DNA of 64,000 bases. Origin: Micromonospora lupini str. Lupac 08. Lineage in GTDB: Bacteria > Actinomycetota > Actinomycetes > Mycobacteriales > Micromonosporaceae. Under the pieces are notes generated by a model. That model had not been told where the DNA came from. It saw nothing but the letters and a program-made list of their open reading frames with translations, and made no database searches. The translations under genes were made by a program, and so were the position numbers. The stretch spans positions 4,491,910 through 4,555,909 of the forward strand of contig NZ_HF570108.1 in assembly GCF_000297395.2 (NCBI RefSeq). The letters are read 5' to 3'. This document shows positions 25,351-34,545 of the stretch, in pieces (the first letter of the stretch is position 1; the number at the start of each line of letters is the position of its first letter).

Positions 25351-26640
25351 TCATGCCTCCCGCAGCGACGTCGGCGGACCGAGCCGGAGCAGCACCTGCG
25401 CCCCGCCCTCCGGCCCGGAGCGCAGCTCCAGCCGACCACCGCCGGCCTGCGCGGCGCGGCGGGCGATGTCCAGGCCGAGCCCTGTCGACCCGGCCGCGCT
25501 GGCACCCCGTCGGACCGCGCCCGACGGCATGCCCGGCCCCTCGTCGGCGACGGTGAGCAGCACCTCCCCGTCGTCGCGCGCGAGCCGGACGGTGAAGGGC
25601 GTGCCGTCGGGGGTGTGCGCGAAGACGTTGCCGAGCAGGGCGTCCACGGCGGCCGCCAGGTCGTCGGCGGGCACCCCGACGGAGATCGGGCCGGGGGCCA
25701 GGTCGAGGTGGACGGCCCGACCGGTGTCCTCGGCCAGCACCGACCAGAACGCGACCCGGTCCGCGACGATCGCCGCGGCGTCCGACGCGGCAGTGCCTGG
25801 CGTCGGCCCGCGACGCCAGCGGGCCTGCTGGATCAGGCCGGTGACCGCCCGTTCGAGCCCGTCGGCGGCGGCGGCGATCCGGGCCGCGTCGTCCGGGTCG
25901 CGCAGCGACTCCGCCTCCAGCCGCAGCGCCGTCAACGGTGTCCGCAGTCGGTGTGACAGGTCGGCGACCTGCTCGCGCTCCTGCGCCAGGAGAACCTGGA
26001 TCCGACCGGCCAGGTGGTTGAGCGCACCGGCCACCTCGCGCAGCTCCGCCGGGCCCGCGGGCGTGACCCGGGCATCCAGCTCGGCGTTCGCCAGGCGGTG
26101 CGACACGGCGGAGAGGTCGCCGATCGGCCGGACCAGCGTACGCGCCAGCCGGTCGGCGACCGCCAACCCGATCAGCACCAGCACCACACCCAGCAGCGCC
26201 AGCACCAGCCAGGCCCGGGTCACCCCGGCGGTCAACTCCTGCCGTGGCACCACGATCCGGATCACGCCGGTGCCGTCGGCCCGGCCCTGCACCGCGATGA
26301 CCACCTCCCGGCCGGCCGCGGACTCCCCGGTGAGGCTCTGCCCGCGCACGGCCAGGGCCACCGCCGGCGTACGGGGCGCCTGGGCGCCGAGCACCGTGCC
26401 ATCGGGCAGGAAGACGCTCACCTGTCGACCGGACTCCGCGGCGAGCTGCTCGACGGTGAGCCGGATGGTCGGCGCGTCGGCGGTGCCGACCACCGGCACG
26501 AGACTCTGCGCGTCGGCGGTGGCCCGCACGGTGGCCCGGTCCTGGGCGACGGTCCGGACGAGCAACGCCAGCGGCACCAGGAAGGCGATGAGTGTGAGGA
26601 CGCTTACCGCCGCGACGAGCAGCGCGAGCCGTGCCCTCAC
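25351..26640 (-). CDS. Sensor histidine kinase
   Basis: A 429-residue membrane kinase. GTG at 26640 overlaps the response-regulator stop by 4 bp. Two membrane segments (about 8-30 and 150-172) enclose an extracellular sensor of about 120 residues. A HAMP domain follows, then the H-box DLSHRLRTPLTALRLE with the phospho-accepting His, and an ATPase domain with N-box ALLGNVFAHTPDG and G-boxes DEGPGMP and STGLGLDIAR. It pairs with the upstream OmpR-type regulator; the signal is unknown but probably at the envelope. Confidence 0.9.
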   Translation of the reverse strand: MRARLALLVAAVSVLTLIAFLVPLALLVRTVAQDRATVRATADAQSLVPVVGTADAPTIRLTVEQLAAESGRQVSVFLPDGTVLGAQAPRTPAVALAVRGQSLTGESAAGREVVIAVQGRADGTGVIRIVVPRQELTAGVTRAWLVLALLGVVLVLIGLAVADRLARTLVRPIGDLSAVSHRLANAELDARVTPAGPAELREVAGALNHLAGRIQVLLAQEREQVADLSHRLRTPLTALRLEAESLRDPDDAARIAAAADGLERAVTGLIQQARWRRGPTPGTAASDAAAIVADRVAFWSVLAEDTGRAVHLDLAPGPISVGVPADDLAAAVDALLGNVFAHTPDGTPFTVRLARDDGEVLLTVADEGPGMPSGAVRRGASAAGSTGLGLDIARRAAQAGGGRLELRSGPEGGAQVLLRLGPPTSLREA

Positions 26641-27320
26641 GGCGCCTCCAGCCGGACGCCGACGCCGCGCACCGTGTGCAGGTAGCGGGGCTGCTGGGCA
26701 CTCTCCCCCAGCTTGCGGCGCAGCCACGACAGGTGCACGTCGACCGTCTTGTCGGCGCCGCCGTACGGGATCTGCCAGACCTCGGTCAGCAGCTCGCGTT
26801 TGGTCACCACCTGGCCGGGCCGGCCGGCCAGGTGGTGCAGCAGGTCGAACTCGCGCGGCGTCAGCTCGACAGGCGTGCCGTCCAGGGTGACCTGCCGGGA
26901 CCGGCTGTCGACCCGCAGCCCGCCGACGACGAGGGCCGGGTCCTGCGCGTCGGCGCCGGCGGGGCCCCGCCGCAGCACCGCTCGGGCACGGGCGTCGAGC
27001 TGCGCGGCGGTGAACGGCTTGACCACGTAGTCGTCGGCGCCCGCGTCGAGGACCCGGACGATCTCGGCCTCGTCGTCGCGGGCGGTGGCCACGATGACCG
27101 GCACCGAGCTGACCGCGCGGAGCATCCGCAGCAGCTCGCGTCCGTCCAGGTCGGGCAGGCCCAGGTCGAGCACGACGAGGTCGGGCCGATCCTCCAGGGC
27201 GTCGCGCAGCCCGCCCATCGCGGTCGAGGCCGCGGCCACCGCGTGGCCGCGTTCCCGCAGGGCACGGATCAGCGGGGTACGGATGGTCAGGTCGTCCTCG
27301 ATGAGCAGCAGGCGGGCCAC
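26637..27320 (-). CDS. OmpR-family response regulator
   Basis: A 227-residue protein. The receiver domain has the acidic pair (LLLIEDD), the phospho-acceptor Asp in VVLDLGLPD and the conserved Lys in VVKPF. A winged-helix DNA-binding domain follows (ELTPREFDLLHHLAGRPGQV; VDVHLSWLRRKLG). The GTG start at 27320 avoids an unlikely N-terminal extension. It is translationally coupled to the kinase. OmpR-type direct repeats at 27362 and 23244 are its likely targets. Confidence 0.9.
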   Translation of the reverse strand: MARLLLIEDDLTIRTPLIRALRERGHAVAAASTAMGGLRDALEDRPDLVVLDLGLPDLDGRELLRMLRAVSSVPVIVATARDDEAEIVRVLDAGADDYVVKPFTAAQLDARARAVLRRGPAGADAQDPALVVGGLRVDSRSRQVTLDGTPVELTPREFDLLHHLAGRPGQVVTKRELLTEVWQIPYGGADKTVDVHLSWLRRKLGESAQQPRYLHTVRGVGVRLEAP

Positions 27321-27361
27321 ACCCGGCAGGCTAACGGCTCCCGCCGGCAGCGACGCGCGCG

Positions 27362-27416
27362 TTAACCATGCCTTAGCCTCCGGATGTGCGAGCGACAAGG
27401 ACCGATCGGGGATAGT
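27362..27416 (+). promoter_or_regulatory. OmpR-type direct repeat and -10 box upstream of the 27423 gene
   Basis: TTAACC-ATGCC-TTAGCC (27362-27378) matches the site upstream of the PepSY gene and points toward the plus-strand gene. A GATAGT -10 box (27411-27416) sits 6 nt before the ATG, suggesting a nearly leaderless transcript with the repeat centred about 50 bp upstream of its start. Confidence 0.5.
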
Positions 27417-27422
27417 CGTGTC

Positions 27423-27881
27423 ATGGGCCGTCGTTCGCTTCTCGTCGCCGTCGGGTGGGTGGCCACGGTCGCCGTGGCGACCCTGATCGGTTTGGGCGCG
27501 ATCCGGTTGGTGGGCGAGAGCCTCACCGGCACACCGGGTGGAGTGCGCAGCGAGGCCGAGATCGAACGGGCGCTCGCCGCGCCGGAACCGACGTCCGCCG
27601 CCCCGACAGCCGCCGCGCCGGCCGGCACGGCGAGCGCCGCACCCAGCCTCGATGCCGGCGTCCGCCGCAGTTTCGCCACCGACGGCGGCACGGCCGTGGC
27701 CGAGTGCGGTCCCGCTGGCGTACGCCTCGTCTCCTGGGCGCCCGCGCAGGGCTACCGGGTGCGCGACGTGGACCGGGGCCCGGACGACGACGTCGAGGTC
27801 AAGTTCGAGGGCTCGGGCGGCAGGCACGAGTTGAAGGTCCGTTGCATCGGCGCGGAGCCGGTCGCAGTCACCGACGACTGA
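27423..27881 (+). CDS. Small membrane-anchored secreted protein, unknown function
   Basis: A 152-residue protein. A basic N-terminus and one hydrophobic segment (about 5-30) suggest an uncleaved anchor or signal. A Pro/Ala/Thr-rich spacer (about 50-78) leads to a small domain with two Cys (VAECGPAG, KVRCIGAE) that may pair, and the strands VRLVSWAPAQGYRV and EVKFEGSGGRHEL. No family was recognised. It is divergent from the two-component operon and shares a regulatory repeat with the PepSY gene, so it is probably part of that regulon. Confidence 0.7.
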   Translation: MGRRSLLVAVGWVATVAVATLIGLGAIRLVGESLTGTPGGVRSEAEIERALAAPEPTSAAPTAAAPAGTASAAPSLDAGVRRSFATDGGTAVAECGPAGVRLVSWAPAQGYRVRDVDRGPDDDVEVKFEGSGGRHELKVRCIGAEPVAVTDD

Positions 27882-27993
27882 CGTCGCAACAGCTCGCAGC
27901 GCCTCCCTCCGGTTGAGCAGCGACTTGCCGGCCAGGACGAGCAGGTCGTACTGGGTCGGCATCAGGACCTGAAGATCGTTTAAGCTCCCTGCC

Positions 27994-28407
27994 GTGATCC
28001 GCACCCTCGTTGTCGCCTCGCTGCTGCTGCTGACCGGCTGCTCCCCCGCCGAAGCGCCCTCCCCCGCCCCCAGCTCCACCACGCCCTCGGACAAGGCGGC
28101 CGCCGCCGCGTGCACGCGCGTGGTCCGCAGCATCGAGGCGAAGGATTCCCCCATCGGGGACGTGACCACCGCAATGGCCTCCATCGACTCGACCGATCCC
28201 GCCGTCCGGGAGGCGGGTCAGCGGCTGGGATCGGCGGCCAAGGAAGCCGGCGACCTCTGGGTGAAGAACGACCCCACTGTGGACACGGGACCCGCCAACC
28301 AACGCCTGGCCGACGCCCGACAGGGAATGCTCACGGCGTGCACCAACCTGTTCGGGGAGTATCCGTGGCCGTTCACCCGGAAGCCCGCACCGACGCCCAG
28401 CAGGTGA
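27994..28407 (+). CDS. Small lipoprotein, unknown function
   Basis: A 137-residue protein that starts at GTG 27994, with a lipobox LLLLTGCSP (Cys about 16). A Pro/Ser-rich tether precedes a helical domain with two Cys (AAACTRVVRS, LTACTNLFG) likely to be disulfide-linked. No family was recognised. A strong bidirectional terminator follows. Confidence 0.7.
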   Translation: MIRTLVVASLLLLTGCSPAEAPSPAPSSTTPSDKAAAAACTRVVRSIEAKDSPIGDVTTAMASIDSTDPAVREAGQRLGSAAKEAGDLWVKNDPTVDTGPANQRLADARQGMLTACTNLFGEYPWPFTRKPAPTPSR

Positions 28408-28413
28408 GTGACG

Positions 28414-28449
28414 GACGTGGCCGGCACGGGTGCCCGTGCCGGCCACGTC
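28414..28449. terminator. Strong bidirectional terminator
   Basis: A perfect 16-bp stem (28414-28429 with 28434-28449) with a 4-nt loop (GTGC), between the convergent lipoprotein and ThuA-domain genes. Confidence 0.88.
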
Positions 28450-28461
28450 AGCGGCGGTGGT

Positions 28462-31400
28462 TCAGCTCGCGTAGGCCTCCACCTCCCAGAGCGAGTGGCC
28501 GTACCCGGTCCCCCGGGCCGTGCCGTAGATCCGCAGGTAGCGGCCGTTGGCGTTGAGGCCGCTGTGCTCGTCCACGCCACCGTCGGCGCCGGTCACCGTC
28601 TTCACGGTGGTCCAGGTCGTGCCGTCGGTGGAGGTCTGGATCTGGTACGCGCTGCTGTACGCCGCCTCCCAGGCGAGCTTGACCCGACCGATCGCGGTCG
28701 GGCTGCCGAGGTCGACGCGGATCCACTGCGGGTCGGAGAAGGTGCTCGACCAGCGGGTGGTGAGGCTGCCGTCGACGGCCTGGGCGCCGCTCACGTCGGC
28801 CCCCTCGGTGCTTGACGTCGACGTCGGCTTGTTCAACAGCAGGTTGCCGCCGGTCGGGGTGCCGGTGGCGCCGTACACCTCGAACTCGAACAGCGAGTAG
28901 CCCCACGCGGTGCCCCGAGCGGTGCCGAGGAGCCGGACGTACCTGCCGGAGCCGGTGAGTCCGGTCAGGTCGTCCACGCCTCCGTCGCCACCGGTCACCG
29001 TGCGGATCGTGGTGAAGGTGATCCCGTCCGTCGAGGTCTGGATCTGGTACGCGCTGCCGTACGCGGCCTCCCAGGTGAGCTTGACCCGGCTGAGCGCGTA
29101 CGTGGCGCCCAGGTCCACGTCGATCCACTGTGGGTCGCCGAAGGCGCTGCCCCAACGGGTGCCGGCCACGCCGTCGAACGCGTTCGCCGCGGTGTAGGCC
29201 CCCTCGAAACTCGACGCCCGCGCCGGCTTGCCGCGCGCCAGGTTGCCGGTCGGTTCCGGGTCCGGGTCGGGCCCGGGACCGCCGGGGCTGGTGGAGAGGG
29301 TGAACTCGTCGATGTCGAACCACGGCCCGGCGCCCTTGAAGACCAGGAACAGGGTGTGGGTGCCGGTCGGGGCGGTGACCCCGCCGGTGACCGTGGCGAA
29401 ATTGGCGTACCCGCCGGTGGGTGTGACTGTCGCCGAACCGACGAGCGGCCCGGTGGCCGAGTCGACGCGCAGTTCCAGCGTCCCGCCGCCGCCGGCCGGG
29501 GCACCGACCCGGGCGCTGAACGACTGGACGCCGCTCAGGTTGTACGGGCGGAACGAGATCCAGTCGTTGTTGTCCACGTATCCGACCGCGGCGCCGCCGT
29601 GCCCGGCCGCCCCGGCGACGATCTGGACGCCCGAGGAGTCGCCGAAGTGCTCGGCCTGACGTACCCGAGGTTGCAGCACCGCCTGGGTGTGGGTGGTCAG
29701 CGCGGGTTGGCCGCCCCCGCCCAGGTCCGTGTACTCGGCGTCGATGATGCCGAAGATGTTCGCCGCCGTGTCGTGCTCGCCGTCGGCCGAGGTCTGGATG
29801 ACCCCGGTGCAGCCCTGCGCGCTGCCGAGCTGGTGGCCGTGCGAGTCGTGCCCGAGGACGTAGTTCACCTTGACCCGGGCGCAGTTGATCGCGCCGTCCT
29901 GGGCGTCGGTGACGGTGACGCTGAACGGCACCGCGTCCCCGAAGGCGAAGGTCTGCCCGTTCAACGGGGTGTTCACGGTGACGACCGGGGCGCTGTTGCC
30001 GACGGTGACGACCACGCTCGCGGTGGCGCTCTTGCCGGTGGTGTCCCGGACCGTCAACGTCGGGCTGCGCGTCCCGTTGGTGGTGTACGTGAAGCTCGGG
30101 TTCGGCGCGGTGGAGTCGGTGGTGCCGTTGTTGTCGAAGTCCCAGGCGTAGGTGAACGGGTCGCCGTCCGGGTCGAGGGTGCCGGCCGAGGAGAAGGCGA
30201 CGGTCAGCGGCGCGGTGCCGCTGGTCGGGGTGGCGGACACCTTTGCGACTGGCGCTCTGCCCTCGCGGGCGTACTCGATGCGGTAGAGCGCCGAGTTGGC
30301 GTCGCCGTTGAACCAGCCGGTGCCGTAGTCGAGCACGTAGAGCGCGCCGTCCGGGCCGAACTCCATGTCCATGACCTGCGTGCCGGTCCACGGGAACGGG
30401 TTGATCTTCAACGGTTGGCCGGACGCGTCGAGCTTGACGTTCTTGATCCAGCGGCGGCCGAACTCACCTGCGAAGAAGGTGCCGTCGTAGTACTGCGGGA
30501 ACGCCACGGCGGAGGTGTTGTTCGGGTCGTACCGGTAGACCGGTCCGGCCATCGGTGACAGCCCACCGCCGGTGAACTCCGGCGGCGAGCCGGAACCGCC
30601 GTACGGCAGCCAGGCCGGAACGGCCGGCGGCAGCTGGGTGATGCCCGTGTTGTTGGGCGAGGTGTTGACCGGCCCGCCCGCGCAGTCGAACTTCGGCCCG
30701 GACGGCCCGGACGGGAACGTGTAGTCGTTGTAGGCGTCGTTGCGGGCGGTGCAGTACGGCCAGCCGTAGAACCCCGGACGGTCGATCCGGGCGAACTCCA
30801 CGTTGCCCGCCGGCCCCCGGTTCGGGTCGGCGGCGCCCGCGTCGGGGCCGTAGTCACCGAGGTAGACGATGCCGGTGGCCTTGTCCACGCTCATCCGGAA
30901 CGGGTTGCGGAACCCCATCGCGTAGATCTCCGGGCGCGTGCGCGCGGTGCCGGGCGCGAACATGTTGCCCGTCGGGATGGTGTAGCCGCCCGCCGCGCTC
31001 GGCTTGATGCGCAGCACCTTGCCGCGCAGGTCGTTGCTGTTCGCCGCGGTGCGCTGGGCGTCGAAGGCCGGGTTACGGCCGGCCCGCTCGTCGATCGGGG
31101 TGAACCCGGCCGAGTCGAACGGGTTGGTGTCGTCGCCGGTGGACAGGTACAGGTTGCCGGCCGCGTCGAAGTCCATGTCGCCGCCGACGTGGCAGCACAT
31201 GCCCCGGCTGGTGGGCACGTTGAGGATCAACGTCTCGCTGGCCAGGTTGATGGTGTTGTCCGCGTTCACGGTGAAGCGGGACAGCCGGTTGACGCCGTCC
31301 CAGACGGCGAAGTCGGCCGGGGTGCCCTCGGCGGGCGCACCGCCGCCGGGTGTGCTCAGCGGCGGCGCGTAGTAGGCGTACACCCAGCGGTTGGTGGCGA

Positions 31401-32391
31401 AGTTGGGGTCGGCCTTGATGCCCTGCAACCCCTCCTCGTCGCCGCTGTAGACGGCCAGGGTGGCGGCGATTTTGGTGTTGCCGGCCGCGTCGGTGTGCCG
31501 GATGACGCCGTTGCGCGAGGTGTGCAGCACGCCCCGGTCGGGCAGGACGGTGAGGCTCATCGGCTCGCCCGTCTCGGCCGCGCCCTTGGCCAGCTCCACC
31601 TGCTGGAAGTTGGTGGTGACCGTGGGGCCGCAGTCGGCGTCGACGGCCCCGGCGGCGGTCTGGATGCCGCCGAGCAGGTGCTGGCGGAAGGCCGTGTCGG
31701 TGTACGAGGCGTCGGTGTGGCCGAGACCCGTGTACCAGGCCCGCCCGCCGGAGTAGTTCTGGCACCAGGAGATCGGGTGGTCGTACCCCATGCTGCCGCC
31801 GGTGTAGGTGCTCTCGTCGAGGGTGGCCAGCACGTGCACGGTGCCCCGCGGGTTGGTGCGGTAGTTGTACAGCTCGTCGAACCGGCTCCACCGCTGCGGC
31901 AGCGTCCGGGTGGACGGGTGCACCTGGTCGGCGACCGTGACGGTGGCGGTCTGCTCGGCCGGGTGCGAGGCGAAGTACGCCCCGACGAGCCCGCCGTACC
32001 AGGGCCAGTCGTACTCGGTGTCGGAGGCGGAGTGCACGCCCACGTACCCGCCGCCGCCGGTGATGTAGCGCTCGAACGCCGCCTGCTGGGCGGCGTTGAG
32101 CACGTCGCCGGTGGTGGACAGCCAGATCACCGCCGCGAACCGGTCCAGGTTGGCGTCGGTGAACGCGGCCGCGTCCTCGGTGGCCTCGACGGTGAACCCG
32201 TTGGCAGCGCCGAGCTGCTGGATAGCCGTGATGCCGGGGGTGATGGAGCCGTGCCGGAAGCCGGCGGTCTTGCTGAACACCAGCACCGTGAACGGCGCTG
32301 CGCTGGCGGCGGGTGGCGTGGCGACGACGCCGCCCAGCACGAGGATCGCGCTCAGCGCGGCGCCGAACCACGCTCTCAGGGATCTGCGCAC
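28462..32391 (-). CDS. Secreted ThuA / glucose-sorbosone-dehydrogenase-like multi-domain protein with PKD, CBM6 and two F5/8C domains
   Basis: A 1309-residue secreted protein. GTG at 32391 follows AAAGGA, and the signal peptide ends ASA (about 31). Domains in order: ThuA-like glutamine-amidotransferase fold (about 33-245; VLVFSKTAGFRHGSI, GYVGVHSASDTEYDW); PQQ-dependent sugar-dehydrogenase-like propeller (about 260-715; GDYGPDAGAADPNRG); PKD (about 720-800); an intermediate immunoglobulin-like domain; CBM6-like (about 935-1040); then two F5/8 type C (CBM32-like) modules (about 1060-1180 and 1190-1309) that are close copies of each other. It probably binds and processes plant or microbial glycans outside the cell. 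The catalytic role of ThuA fusions is not settled. A LacI-type site lies upstream at 32505. Confidence 0.85.
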   Translation of the reverse strand: MRRSLRAWFGAALSAILVLGGVVATPPAASAAPFTVLVFSKTAGFRHGSITPGITAIQQLGAANGFTVEATEDAAAFTDANLDRFAAVIWLSTTGDVLNAAQQAAFERYITGGGGYVGVHSASDTEYDWPWYGGLVGAYFASHPAEQTATVTVADQVHPSTRTLPQRWSRFDELYNYRTNPRGTVHVLATLDESTYTGGSMGYDHPISWCQNYSGGRAWYTGLGHTDASYTDTAFRQHLLGGIQTAAGAVDADCGPTVTTNFQQVELAKGAAETGEPMSLTVLPDRGVLHTSRNGVIRHTDAAGNTKIAATLAVYSGDEEGLQGIKADPNFATNRWVYAYYAPPLSTPGGGAPAEGTPADFAVWDGVNRLSRFTVNADNTINLASETLILNVPTSRGMCCHVGGDMDFDAAGNLYLSTGDDTNPFDSAGFTPIDERAGRNPAFDAQRTAANSNDLRGKVLRIKPSAAGGYTIPTGNMFAPGTARTRPEIYAMGFRNPFRMSVDKATGIVYLGDYGPDAGAADPNRGPAGNVEFARIDRPGFYGWPYCTARNDAYNDYTFPSGPSGPKFDCAGGPVNTSPNNTGITQLPPAVPAWLPYGGSGSPPEFTGGGLSPMAGPVYRYDPNNTSAVAFPQYYDGTFFAGEFGRRWIKNVKLDASGQPLKINPFPWTGTQVMDMEFGPDGALYVLDYGTGWFNGDANSALYRIEYAREGRAPVAKVSATPTSGTAPLTVAFSSAGTLDPDGDPFTYAWDFDNNGTTDSTAPNPSFTYTTNGTRSPTLTVRDTTGKSATASVVVTVGNSAPVVTVNTPLNGQTFAFGDAVPFSVTVTDAQDGAINCARVKVNYVLGHDSHGHQLGSAQGCTGVIQTSADGEHDTAANIFGIIDAEYTDLGGGGQPALTTHTQAVLQPRVRQAEHFGDSSGVQIVAGAAGHGGAAVGYVDNNDWISFRPYNLSGVQSFSARVGAPAGGGGTLELRVDSATGPLVGSATVTPTGGYANFATVTGGVTAPTGTHTLFLVFKGAGPWFDIDEFTLSTSPGGPGPDPDPEPTGNLARGKPARASSFEGAYTAANAFDGVAGTRWGSAFGDPQWIDVDLGATYALSRVKLTWEAAYGSAYQIQTSTDGITFTTIRTVTGGDGGVDDLTGLTGSGRYVRLLGTARGTAWGYSLFEFEVYGATGTPTGGNLLLNKPTSTSSTEGADVSGAQAVDGSLTTRWSSTFSDPQWIRVDLGSPTAIGRVKLAWEAAYSSAYQIQTSTDGTTWTTVKTVTGADGGVDEHSGLNANGRYLRIYGTARGTGYGHSLWEVEAYAS

Positions 32392-32504
32392 GGGTAGGTC
32401 CTTTCGCGGGTGCGGGGACGACGTGCGCCGATCACGCCGGGTGGTGGTATGCCTGCATCGTCGCGGCTCGATACCCGGCCCGTCAAGGCGTCTCGCACTA
32501 TCCG

Positions 32505-32520
32505 TGAGAGCGTTATCTCA
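32505..32520. promoter_or_regulatory. Candidate operator upstream of the ThuA-domain gene
   Basis: TGAGAGCGTTATCTCA has 5-bp matched ends (TGAGA/TCTCA) around AGCGTTA. It shares the pattern TGWGAGCGWTAWC with the site at 2701-2714. It lies about 115 bp upstream of the GTG start. Confidence 0.4.
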
Positions 32521-32549
32521 GCAGCTCAGGACGACTCTGGTCGGCAAGG

Positions 32550-33155
32550 TCAAATTACGGTTTCCACGCTGACTCGCGGGGCGGGCCGCCGCAGCGCCGG
32601 CACCGCCGGCGCGAGCGCCACCAGCATGCACAGACCGCCGAGCGGCAGCAGGTCGAGCGTCACGGCCGGCAGGACGGTGCCGACGAGCAGCAGGGCGACA
32701 CTCCACCACGGCAGCCACCGTCGGGCGGCGAGCAGGCCCGCCAGGACGACCAGACCGACAAAGAACAGCTGCGGTACGACGTCGTAGACGACCACCTCGA
32801 CGCCGGGGACGTCCTTGAAGTCCGCGCCGAGCGCCGACATCTCGGCCCGGTCGGCGGCCAGCAGCCCCTCGACGATGTCCGCTCCGAACTGCACCATCGT
32901 GGCGGCGAGCCCGACCAGCGTGACGGCCACCAGGCCGGTGCGCCACGGGCTGGGGCGCAGCAGGCCGGCCAGCGCCAGCACCGCCGGCACGAAGCACACC
33001 ATGCCCGCCAGGGCGACCAGGTGCGCGGCCTGCCAGTCGAACCCCGGGCCGTACGTCCCGTCGGACTTCCCCCAGAGGCGTACGAGCCCGTAACCCACGA
33101 TGCAGGCCGGTCCGGCGATCACGAAGAATGCGGCGCGTCTCATGCCCGACATCAT
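32550..33155 (-). CDS. DUF998-like integral membrane protein
   Basis: A 201-residue protein with six predicted membrane segments, consistent with DUF998. No catalytic motif is visible. Three in-frame ATG codons occur at the start (33155, 33152, 33143) with no good Shine-Dalgarno sequence, so the start is uncertain. Function unknown; it is upstream of the ThuA-domain gene on the same strand but 158 bp away. Confidence 0.65.
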   Translation of the reverse strand: MMSGMRRAAFFVIAGPACIVGYGLVRLWGKSDGTYGPGFDWQAAHLVALAGMVCFVPAVLALAGLLRPSPWRTGLVAVTLVGLAATMVQFGADIVEGLLAADRAEMSALGADFKDVPGVEVVVYDVVPQLFFVGLVVLAGLLAARRWLPWWSVALLLVGTVLPAVTLDLLPLGGLCMLVALAPAVPALRRPAPRVSVETVI

Positions 33156-33457
33156 CTGGCCGTCCGCGTGCGCCCGACTCCGGGCGAAGCCCCGGTGACA
33201 GCCCCGGTCTTCGCCTCAGGTTTTCCACCGAGCAACCCTGAACCGGGTCTACGAAACGGAAACAGATGACATGGATCCCGGCAGCATCGCACGATGGCCG
33301 TTCCGGCTGAACGTCGCTGATGACCCGATGTCTGGTCATGACGGATCGTCGGGTCAGGCTTTCGGTGGTCGGTCTTGCCGTTGACGTGCCGATCCGCCGA
33401 GCGCGAGGGCTTCAGCCTCGCCACCGCAGGCGTCCGTTTCGCTTGACCTCTTGCGCG
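33156..33457. other. Gene-free region
   Basis: About 300 bp between two minus-strand genes. I see no coding potential. A weak hairpin (GGCGAAG...CTTCGCC, about 33183-33213) could end transcription or be incidental. Confidence 0.4.
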
Positions 33458-34360
33458 TCAGTCCGGCAGCCAGTGCAGCTCGTGCGCCAGGGCTCTGGCG
33501 ACGGCACGGATTCGGAGGTGCAGCGGCGACTGCTCGCGTGGGAGGACCAGGTGGATCGTCATGCTGGGCGCGCCGCGCAGTGGCCGCCAGGTGAGACCGG
33601 CCGGTTGTGCCGTGACCGCGACTTCTCCGGCCGGGGCAAGGGTGACCCCGTCGCGCAGGTCGCGCTGCGACATGTCGAAAGAGACTGCGGGCGTGTGGAA
33701 TCGGGGATGTGGTCGGATGTCCCGGAACAGTCCGGACAGCTGATCGTGGATCGCGGGGTTGGCCGCACGGTCCGGGAGTCGCAGCGGATACGCGGCCGCG
33801 TCGGCGATCTCGATCTCCGGGTGTTCGGCCAGCGGATGGTGCTGCGCCAGCTGGACCCCGACGCGCGCACGCCGCAGCAGGAACCGGCGCACGCCACGGC
33901 CCGGCTGTTCACCGCGGGTGATGCCGGCATCGATGCGGCCGTCGGCGACCGCGGGGGTGATCTCCGGTGTCGCCATCGGGACCGCGCCGACCTCGAGTCC
34001 GCTGTTGCCACGAATCAGCCTGTCCACCAGTGCCGGTGCCGTCTCGGCCCCGGCACTGAGGCTGTATCCGATGCGCAGCCTGCCCAGTTCACCGGCCGCC
34101 GCGCTCCGGGCGGTGTCCCATGCCCGGTCCAGCGCGGCCAGCGCGGGAGGCGCGGACTCCGCCAACGCCGCACCGGCCGTCGTCAATACGACGCTACGCG
34201 TGCTGCGAACCAGCAGGGCCGTACCGAGTTCCGCCTCCAATCGGCGCATCCGGGCGCTGAGTGCGGGCTGTGCGATACCGATCCGTGCGGCCGCGCGGGT
34301 GAAGTTCAACTCCTGTGCCAGCACCAGGAAGTACCGCAGGCTCACCGTATCCGCCGCCAC
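33458..34360 (-). CDS. LysR-family transcriptional regulator
   Basis: A 300-residue protein. I chose GTG 34360 because GGAGGG precedes it; reading further upstream adds residues unlike a LysR N-terminus. The HTH reads LNFTRAAARIGIAQPALSAR and the effector domain begins near GRLRIGYSLSA. It is divergent from the DUF1330 gene (34546) and probably controls it. Confidence 0.85.
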   Translation of the reverse strand: MAADTVSLRYFLVLAQELNFTRAAARIGIAQPALSARMRRLEAELGTALLVRSTRSVVLTTAGAALAESAPPALAALDRAWDTARSAAAGELGRLRIGYSLSAGAETAPALVDRLIRGNSGLEVGAVPMATPEITPAVADGRIDAGITRGEQPGRGVRRFLLRRARVGVQLAQHHPLAEHPEIEIADAAAYPLRLPDRAANPAIHDQLSGLFRDIRPHPRFHTPAVSFDMSQRDLRDGVTLAPAGEVAVTAQPAGLTWRPLRGAPSMTIHLVLPREQSPLHLRIRAVARALAHELHWLPD

Positions 34361-34545
34361 GCGCCCTCCCGGCCGATTGATAACGATCTGTTCTGAGTCT
34401 ATCCCGAACCGGTCTTTCCCCCGATCGCACATCGAGCCCTAACCTGCGCATATGAGGATTCAGCTAACCGCAGTACCCGCGCGGGTCGATCGATCTGAGT
34501 GTCGACTCGACGTCGGACGTGTCCGGTCGAACACAGGAGGTTTCC

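Noticed and set aside
28462..32391. Frameshift or gene fusion error in the 1309-residue protein
   Set aside because: All domains are in one frame with sensible linkers, and one signal peptide at the start.
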